Shown here: piece after piece, positions 1 to 9,000 of the stretch
Layout: the number at the start of each line of letters is the position of its first letter
Numbering within the stretch: the stretch's first letter is position 1
From: CAZJYI01 sp964550025
GTDB lineage: Bacteria; Verrucomicrobiota; Kiritimatiellia; UBA8416; CAYOBW01
Direction: 5' to 3'
Length of the DNA: 10,898 nt
Assembly (NCBI GenBank): GCA_964550025.1
Contig: CAZJYI010000259.1
Coordinates: 1-10,898, forward strand
Made by a program: the position numbers and the translations under genes
Notes under the pieces: generated by a model
Database searches by the model: none
Told to the model about the DNA's origin: nothing
What the model saw: the letters and a program-made list of their open reading frames with translations, nothing else

Positions 1-3000
1 CGTGTCCATCACGTACTCCGTTGCGTTGTCGATGCCGTCGCCGTCCGAGTCCACCGCGTCTCCCGGCCATTTGCCGCCTGGGAAGTGTGATTCCACCCAA
101 TCGCGGGGAACGATGCTCAGGGAGAGCGTCAGTTCCATGTTGCCCACCACCTCCACGGCCTTGTCCATGGCGTCGGCACCGCTAGGTTCGACGCGCAGAA
201 CACGCACGCCGTGCGGCACGTTGACCAACTGGAACACGCCGGCGGCATCCGTGGTGATCGTGGTGCTTGCCAGCGCTGCCGAACGTGCGGGCGGCTGCCC
301 GGGCAGAGCCGGCGCGACGATCGAGACACTCGCACCCGAAACGGGCTGCTGGTTCTCGTCGAGGACGACGCCGCGCAGGACCGGGCCGTTGCCCTTGAAG
401 ACCAGTGTCTTCGTCGGCAGCGGATTGTCGCCCGCGGTCAGGAGGAAGACGGGTGACTCACCGAGATAGCTCGTTTCGTATCCCGCGCACCGGATCACGC
501 CGTGATGGTAGCCGGGAGGCAAGTCCCCGAGCTGATATCGGCCATCCGCGTCCGTAAAGGTCCGGAAGAGGCCACCCTCGAGGATCACCTCGGCGTGGGG
601 AACGGGGAACGCCACGCCAAGGTATTCGGCCACTACCATGCCGGAGACGGTCGCCGCGAGATTGCTCGGGTTGGCTGTCATCGTCATGTCCAGCGAGATA
701 CCCGGGGGCGGGGGTATTTGCACCGCGACGCTCCTGGATGCGTAGCCGTCTTTGACCAGCAGTATGGTCTGACCGCCTCCCGGCACACCGGACAGACGGA
801 AGCCACCACCGGCGCCCGTGCTGGTCCGCAGGGACTCGGTGATGATTCCCGGGGCGACGGCGACGCGGACGTTTTCGAGCGGATCACCGGTGTCTTCGTC
901 GGTGACCATCCCCTCGATGATGTACTCTCTTCGCCACAGGTTGATGTCGACCGACTGCATGGTGGAACTGTAGTTGACCCTCTGAGCGACCGGGCCGTAG
1001 GGCTCGAATCCCGACCCCGGCTCGGGATCGGCCGTCAGCCAGTACTCTCCGGGACGGGCGGAGAGTTCGAACGATCCGTCGCCGCCGCTCAGCGTCTCCC
1101 GAACGGCATTCCTGCGCGTCAGCGCATCGTTGTAGTCGGCATACAGGCCGATCGCCACCTGTTCCTTCGGCTCCAGGCCGTCCGAAGGCGACGCATGGAC
1201 GTTGCCGACGATCCCCGGCACGAATACTCCCGCCACGGCCGTGTTGGGGCTCAACGTGCCGCCGCTTTGCACCTGCAGCTCGTACATGTAGATACCCGGC
1301 CTGTCCATCCCGGCGATCTCCGGCTGAGGGTCGGAGGTGCCGGAGGGAAGCAGTCCGTGCCTGGGATTGCCGGCAAACTCACGCCAGATGTAGCTGAGAC
1401 CCGTGCCGTGGGAAGGCCTGCCGTCCGGCGTCACGACCTCGCCCAACCCGTTCGCGTAGTAGTTGCTCCAGGCGAGCGCGGCAATCGGGGCGCCGGGTTG
1501 AGGCGCCGCCGGCTCCTGCCAGAAGGCGGACCGGCGAAGCCGGATGGCGCCCGCATCTTCGTGCCCGGTCAGCGAATACAGCCGCGTCTCGGGAACGTAG
1601 CCCGGCGCCGTCACGCGTAGCGTGCGCTCTCCCGCCGCGAGGCCGCTGACGACGAAGTACCCGCAGTGGTCAGTCACATCGCTGTTGAGCAATAGCCCAC
1701 CATCGGCCGGTACACCCGCGGTTGCCAGGTGGATCGCCCGGCCGTTCCTGTCGTCGACGACGCGTCCCATGATCGTGAGGTCCGTTTCCAGGAACAGATC
1801 CACATCGAGGCGGGTCTCTCCCGGGCGCACGCTCACGGCCAGGAAGCGCAACGTCTCATAGCCGTCCTTGCTCACGGTGAGCAGGTAGGTCCCCGTCGGC
1901 AAATCCGCGTAGGCAAACCCGCCCCTGGCGTCCGTGGCAACGGTGTATTCCGTGCGCCCGGCGCCGAGGGCGACCGTGGCGCCCGGCACGGCACGACCGG
2001 TTCCCGCCAGCGTAACGCGCCCCGTTAGTCGTCCCAGTTCCATGGCGGGCGCAAGCGTGAAGTCAAGATTCGGCGCGTTCGTGCCCACGTTGATATCCCT
2101 CACTTCGGGTTGATATCCCTCCTTGTAGAGCTGGAGCGACCAGGAGCCCTGCCTCACATTCGAGAACCAGAATACACCGCTAAAGGTCGACTGGAAACCG
2201 TGACCCTCGAGGTGCGCCGTAACGCCGCTCAGCGCCGCGCCGCCGTCCCGGTCCGAAACCGTTCCCAGAATCACGTCCGTATACCCCCGACCGATGCTGA
2301 AGTCCTCGTCCCCGGTACCCGGGCCGGGATCGGGCAGGATCGTCCTGTCGAGGTAGTTCGTCAGGAAGCCCGGACGCTCAACGCGGATTTTGTAGGTCTG
2401 CCCGTTGGTCGGGCTCGCCGTGCGGACGTTCTCGAGGTCGATGTTCCCTTCCGAGTCAGCGATGTCGACATCGACCGGGTTGATGCCCAACTGGGCGTCC
2501 AGGTCGTTGGTGTAGGCCGAGACCCGAACGTCCGAGATTCCCTGGCCGCCGGTTCCGGCAACTGTTGTGCGGCCGCTGACACCCGAAACGTACACGGTAA
2601 TCGTCTCGATGTCCGCGCTCACAAACTCCCCGTCGCTGACGCGGACATAGAACGTGTACCGCCCCGAGGTCGGGAAGAACAGGTGCAACCGCGACAGCGC
2701 GTGCGACCCGATCGGTACCAAGCCGCGCCGCGGGTTGGTTGGCGCCTCGCGCCAACTGAAGTAGATTGTGTCCCCGTCCGGATCGTACGACTCGGACGCG
2801 TCCAGCGCGGCCTTCTTTCCGAGCGAGGAGATGAAGATCTGGCGGCCGTCTTCGGGCACTCGGACCACGGGACGACGGTTGCCGCCCGGGCCTACGCTCA
2901 CGTAGTTGGTTCTGGTCATAGTGTCGGAACCGCCCCGCCCCGTCACGACCAGTCTGACGGAATAGAACCCATCGTTGGTATAGACGTGTCTGATCGGCGC

Positions 3001-6000
3001 GCTGGGGTTGATGGCATCCACTCTGCCATCGTCGTCGAAGTCCCACTCCCATGTGTCGATGTCACCCGTGCTGTGATCGGCAAATGTCACCGAAAGCGGC
3101 TTTGCACCGCTAGTCGGGGCAGCCGTGAAGTCGGCCGTTGGCCGATCCAGGATGGTGACATCAACCGAGTCGGTCTCAGTGTCACCTCCGAACGTGTAAT
3201 CCGCGGAGACCGTGATCACGGTGTTGGAGACGACCTCACCGGCGGTGAGCAGTCCGTTGCTCAGCACCGTGCCCGCCGGCGCGCCGTTGGGGAGACGCCA
3301 TGTGGCCTGTGTGCTGACGTTTCTGCTGGTGCCGTCCGAGTACGAGGCCATACATGTGTAGGTCGCATTCGAGCCTTCGGGGACGTTCAGGCCTCCGATC
3401 ACAATCACGTCGGTGAGCCTCCGGCCGCCCTCGGTGTCGATAACATCCACGCGGTCCGTCGGCTCGCCGGAGTCCGGATCGGTCCCACCAAGCAGGTAGA
3501 TGAACCGGCCGTGGGCAACGGCGGCCATGCCAGCCCTGGCCTGCCTGTCGCTCAGTGCAATCCCCGTGTCTTCCCAGCGGTTTACTGCCGGCACGTAGCG
3601 CAGGATCTCGCGCACGACGGGACCGTCCGGCACACTCTGGCCGCCGACGCACCAGATCATGCCGTCGATGACCACGGCCTCTGCGTTCATGCGCGGCTGG
3701 GGCAGAGCGTCCTTCGGCGTCCACGTGTCGGCGGCGGGATTGTACGCCTGGACGGTCGCAAAGACGTCGTGCGGCCCGGCTCCAGGTGCCATGTCGGCGC
3801 CGCCGATCATGTAGACCAGCCCATTGACCGCCGCCGCGGCCACGCCTCGGGCGCCGTAGCCCATGCTGGAGCTTTCGGACCAGGTTTCCTGCACGGTATC
3901 GAAGATCTGCGCCGTATCTCTGTCTGCAGAATAGTAGTTCCCGCCGATAACAAATACCTTCCCGCCATGGCTGACAACCGAGCCCGGAAGCGACGCGCAT
4001 CTGTTGAGCATCGGCGTCTCCGTCGTCCAGGCATCACCCGCTACATCGTACGCCTCTACGGTGGTGACATGCGGGTCGCTCTGCGAATACCCACCGCATG
4101 TGAAGAGGACTCCATCCACCTCCGTCATTCCCAGGCCGGTCCGCGGCGTGGTGATTGGTGCCGGGCTCGTGTCCCAGGCTCCACTGGCCGGATTGTAGGC
4201 CATGACATCGGCCACGTAGCTGTTGCCGGGGCCCTTGCCGCCCACATACCAGATCCTGCCGTCGTGGCCAACCGCATCCCCCCCCCGCCGCGCCGTCGGC
4301 ATGGGCGTCGCCGTCCAGCTATCCTGGTAGAGGCGGCTGACCTCGTTGGAGGACAGGGCCGAGTTGTAGACGCGCAGTTCGTCAATGCTGCCGTCGATCC
4401 AGCGACCGGCCAGGGGCTTGCCGCGACCGATGGAAACGTCGTACGCCGACGGCTTGACAGTGCCGCTGACGGCGACGAGCTCAGAGGGCACGCCGTTGAT
4501 GTAGGTCTGCATGGACGATGCACCGTAAGTGAGGCAAAGATGCGTCCATACTCCCGCACGGACGTTGGCGGCGAATCCGCTGCCGAAGGCCGTCCCGCCC
4601 GCATTTCGAACGGTCGAACGTATCTCACCGTCTCCCGTATCGCGGAACATCATCTGATACGTGATGTCATCGTCGGATCCGTCGTTGTACTTCTGGATCA
4701 CGGCCGCGAACGAGCTGGGGAGGGTGTCGAGTCGAACCCAGGCCGACAGCGTCAGGTAGTCGGGATTCAAGGAATCGCTGTTGCCCACGCGGACATATTG
4801 GTTGAGTCCGTTCAAATCGATCGCCTGGCCGGCGATCCCTTGTGCGTAGCCGGGACTGCTGTGTGCCGTACCGTCGTTTCCGTAGCCGCTCTTGTCATTC
4901 GCGTCGCCATCAAAGCCGAGGTAGGCGACCAACGACGACTCCTCGTACGCCCCCATGTCCACCGCCGTTCTCAAGATGCGCCGGTTCCCCGCCAGGTCGG
5001 TCGCATTCGTCATCCACGCCTGGTCCAACCCGCGGTCGACGCAGGGGGACACGGGGCTGAGCCGGTAGTTCCCGTCAAGCATAGGCACATCCGCGATGTT
5101 GCCGTTCCCGGAAGGCAGCGGCGTTGTGCAGGAGTAGCTCAGGGTGACCTCGTGGTAGTTGGCGGCCGAGGCGGCCGTGTTGTGATAGACGATGGAGTTC
5201 GCCACCGTGGTCTGCTTGGTCCCGCCGCCATTGACGCCGGCGCTGTTGTCGACGATGGTGCAGCTTTCCGCCCTGCCGCCATACACGCCGCCACCGTAGG
5301 TTGTCGCCGAGTTGCCCACGATGAGCGAGTTGCGGACCGTGCTCTCGCACGTCCCCGCGCCTTCGTAGGTCGCGCTGTTGTTCCTGACGACGCAGTCGCG
5401 CACCGTACCGCCGAACACACCGCCGCCGCGCCAGGCCGCGCAACCGGCAATGACACAATTGGAGACCATCGCGGACGTCGACTGGCCGTAGATGCCGCCA
5501 CCCTTCTGCGTGAGATCCTGGTCCCCGGACGTCTGCACGTTTCCGTTGGTCACCGTGAATCCGATCAGCTCCGCGCCGTCCGACAGGTAGACCCCGCGGA
5601 CCGCGCCTGCACCCATGGGGCCGGCACCGACAATCGTCGTCGCATCCGCCCCGTTCACGCTGACAACACGAACCGCCTGCGTCACCGCCACGCGGCACGG
5701 ACCGTGCGTCACCGTGGCCCCGCCGGCCGCGTACACACCATTTGTCACAACGACCGTATGCCCATCGCCAGCCGCGTCGAGCGCGTCCTGGATGTTGGTC
5801 GCGGCCGTAGCCCAGGTGGCATAGGGCGCCAGGGAGGAACCGGCGGGCGAGACGAAATGCGTCGCCACTCCGGCCGCATAGAGCTGAAAGACCTCCGTGT
5901 CGGACAGCGGTCGGTCGTGTATACGGTATTCGTCGATCTTGCCATCGAAGTAAACACCTTCCCGGTATCTGCTTCGACCGAGATAGTGTGTGAAGATGTT

Positions 6001-9000
6001 GGATCCAAGCGTGTTTGTCTCCGACGACGCATCCACAAGTTCCCCGTCGAGGTACCAACGAAATCCCGTGGCGCCGATGACCACCGTATAGTGGTGCCAG
6101 TCCATGGTATCGACCGATCGGTGAGCGAGAACGTCATTCCCGCCGCCGTCATCATTCATCTGCGGGTGCCATCCGCCACCGGCTTGGGAGTAGGAGAACC
6201 TCAGACCGAGTGTGGCGAAGCGCCCGGCGGACACTCCCAGCATCGGCTCGTCATCAGTGCCGGTGGAATCGATTTTCGCCCACCAGGAGAACGTCCGAGC
6301 CGCGGACAGGTTTTCTATCCCGATGTCTATGTAGTCATTGTCGCCGTCAAACTCGTATGCCTGATCCACCCGGCCGCGGCTGTCGGCTGTGAGAGTGGCA
6401 TTCGTCAGAACAGCGTGATTCCCGTTCCCACTCTCGTCGTTCGCGTTGCCGTTGAAGGGGTAGTAGGCGATGGTGCCCAGGTCCCGCGGGTCTGTACCGG
6501 TGCCGCGCACGGTGCGGAAGCCGATGTAGGGTGATTGGTCGGACCCCCAGACGCTGCGGTTGGCACAGCGGAGCGTTTCGGCGTTGCCCAGCCAGAAGCC
6601 GCCGCGCAGGGCGTGTCGATGGCCGCTGCTGTTCTCGGGGCCCCTGGGGTCGTCTGCGAGGGCACCGGGCTGGCTGTACCAGTTGTCCTTGTACCAATCC
6701 CAGCACTGCTCGTACACGTTACCGGCCATATCGTACAGGCCGTAGCCGTTGGCCATGTCGACACCGGCGGGCGATTGCCCGCCATCATAGTAGCCGACGG
6801 GGGTCGTGCCGTTGTCGTAGGGATCGGAGCTGTTCTCGTAGTTGGCTTTGCTGCCGTCGAGGTGTTCGGCGTGGCTACCGCCGGTGCCGGGCCAGGGATA
6901 GTACTGCTCCGCCAATCCGCCGCGGGCGGCCTTCTCCCATTCGGCCTCCGTCGGCAGCCGATAGCCACCCGAACGCCACTGTACCCAGTCGTTGTTCAGC
7001 ACAAGTGTGCCCGTGCGATACACGGAACCCAAGTCCGACGATGTGTAGTAGGCGGGAACCAGGCCTGCCATCTCGCTGCGGGCGTTGCACCACTTCACCA
7101 TGTCATGCCAACTGATGGTGTGAATGGGGTGATCGGCAGCCGCAGCGCTGCCGGCGTTGTCGAAGGCATAGCTGTTGTTGGTCGCCCAGACATACACCTC
7201 TTCCCACAGAGCCTTGGTCACCTCGTAGCGCTCCATGTAGAACGTGCTGACCTGCACCGTATGAACGGGTAGCTCGTCCACATGCCCGGCACTATGGTTG
7301 TCCCCCATCACGAACTCGCCGCCGGGAATCCGCGCCATGCCGGGGAAGGCGTCGAGGTCGTAGAGGGACGCCACGGCGTCGGCCGACAGCGCTCGGCTGT
7401 AGATGCGCACTTCGTCAATCGAACCTTGCCAGGATCGCGAATCAACATACGTATCGCGCCCGATCTCAAGGTTGAGGGGAGTCGAAGCCAAAATGAAGTC
7501 TGTTGATTGGGAGACCTCGCGGCCGTCGGCAAAGAGATTAAGGCGAATGCCATCGTAGACAGCGACGTACTGGTGCCACGCCGTGTCCAGCATGTTGCGG
7601 GCGTACGCGTCGTAGGTTCCGTCCCCGGCAAATACCTGGATTCTCCCTTCACGAGGATTCGGGTGGGCGCCTTGTGCGTGATGCAGGCGCAGGGTTAGCC
7701 CCGCATTGCCGGTGTTGGGGGAGTTCCCGAGCAGTGCTGACGATTTCGGATATGCTGTGCCAACGACATCTGATTTCGCCCATACAACCCACGTTTTGGC
7801 ATTCGTGCCCTGATCCAGGTTTCCCAGGTCAATGTAACTGCTGGTGCCATCGAAGTAGCAGGCACTGGCTGCATTCCCGCACCGATCCGCACCGAAAGTC
7901 GCATTTGTCGCAATCGCATGATTGCCGTTCCCGCTCTCATCATTCGCATTCCCGTTGAAGGGGTAGTAGGCAACGAGGCCGCAGCCGAACGGGTCTGGCC
8001 GGAAAACGGCGTGGGTTTCGTCCCGGTTTGGCGTGTTGGTCATGCGGGTCTTTTCAGTGCCGTCCGGCCTGATCTTGAACAAGTCCCATTGACCGCCAGT
8101 TTGGGCAGAGTAGACAATCCAACTGCCGTCGAAAGACCATGGACTAGAAGGATAGGAGGCGCCACTGTGTCCGAGGCGGCAATCTCCGTTGTCCAACCAT
8201 GTGACACTTCCGCTATGGCGATTTACGACACCCAGGTCACCATTGATTCCGCTGCCGCCGGAATCTGAACAGAATGCGATATGCGTGTTGTCGGGTGAAA
8301 AGTAGACATGTCCCAGGGCCGTTCCGACGACAGCAACGTTTGTCTTTGCCGAACCATCGATTCGCATTGTCTTGATTGTGGCTGGTCTGTCGTAGTTTGG
8401 CGCATGACGATACACCCACAAATCGCCGACACGACTCGGTGTGGCGTATCCGGACTGTCCCCCTTCCGCCGTCAGACGGGTCAATCCCGTTCCATCACGA
8501 TTCATGCGCCAGATGTCAATCCATCCGCCCGCCCTGTCCTTCTCGGACTCTATGACAACCGTCTGTGAGTCCGGCGACCAGCCCCGCGGCGACGTAGCCT
8601 CGGTAACGCTTGAATAGAGCGCTCGTGGCATTTCTCCCCCAGAACCTGCAATCCAGGGGTTTATGTCAGTTCCCACGGCATGCCGCGCAAACAGCAGTGC
8701 CGTACCGTCAGGAGAGAACATGGGCAGGTATTCATGTTCATCCGTGGCCAGTATCGGGGCGGCTGTACCTTCATTGACGACGAGAACCCAGACGTCGCTA
8801 TCGCCGTTTGTGCTGTTGCAGGCATACGTGATACGAGAACCATCGGGAGACCAGTTCGGAGAGCTCGCCGACACGAGCGGCTCGGTCATCTGCCATACAC
8901 GTTTCCCGTCAGAATCAATGATCTCAACGTACGAGTTGGTGTGGTCATTCGCCACGTAGGCGACCTGATCTCCCGCTGGCAGCGACGCACTCCGCGTGTC

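Noticed and set aside
502..1620. A 372-codon open frame on the plus strand
   Set aside because: It is antisense to the CRL and WRE modules, has arginine/glycine-rich shadow composition and no family signature. The minus-strand frame explains every base.
4324..5868. Beta-helix as a pectate-lyase or alginate-lyase enzyme
   Set aside because: The repeats are of the GGG-x-Y-G / N-x-A surface-protein type, and no catalytic residue set could be pointed to.
5075..6058. A 327-codon minus-strand frame overlapping the beta-helix in another register
   Set aside because: It is a shifted shadow of the beta-helix codons. The true register gives the GGGVYGG and NSLIVGNSA ladder and the VDMGAYE cap.
2110..6534. 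A 1474-codon open frame on the plus strand
   Set aside because: It lies wholly antisense to the giant gene, over the LamG 3, beta-helix, LamG 4, Kelch and PKD parts. Its product is a low-information R/V/G/H-rich sequence with no recognisable motif. Long antisense frames are expected opposite GC-rich coding sequence.
6535..7272. A 245-codon plus-strand frame opposite the FGE fold, valine- and alanine-rich
   Set aside because: The minus strand here encodes unmistakable FGE motifs (RLPTEAEWEKAARGG, GLYDMAGNV), and the plus product has none.
6502..7338. FGE-fold domain as a diversity-generating-retroelement target
   Set aside because: The C-type-lectin-like fold is shared with such targets, but the domain is internal, and no reverse transcriptase or template repeat with adenine-specific differences is visible in the window.
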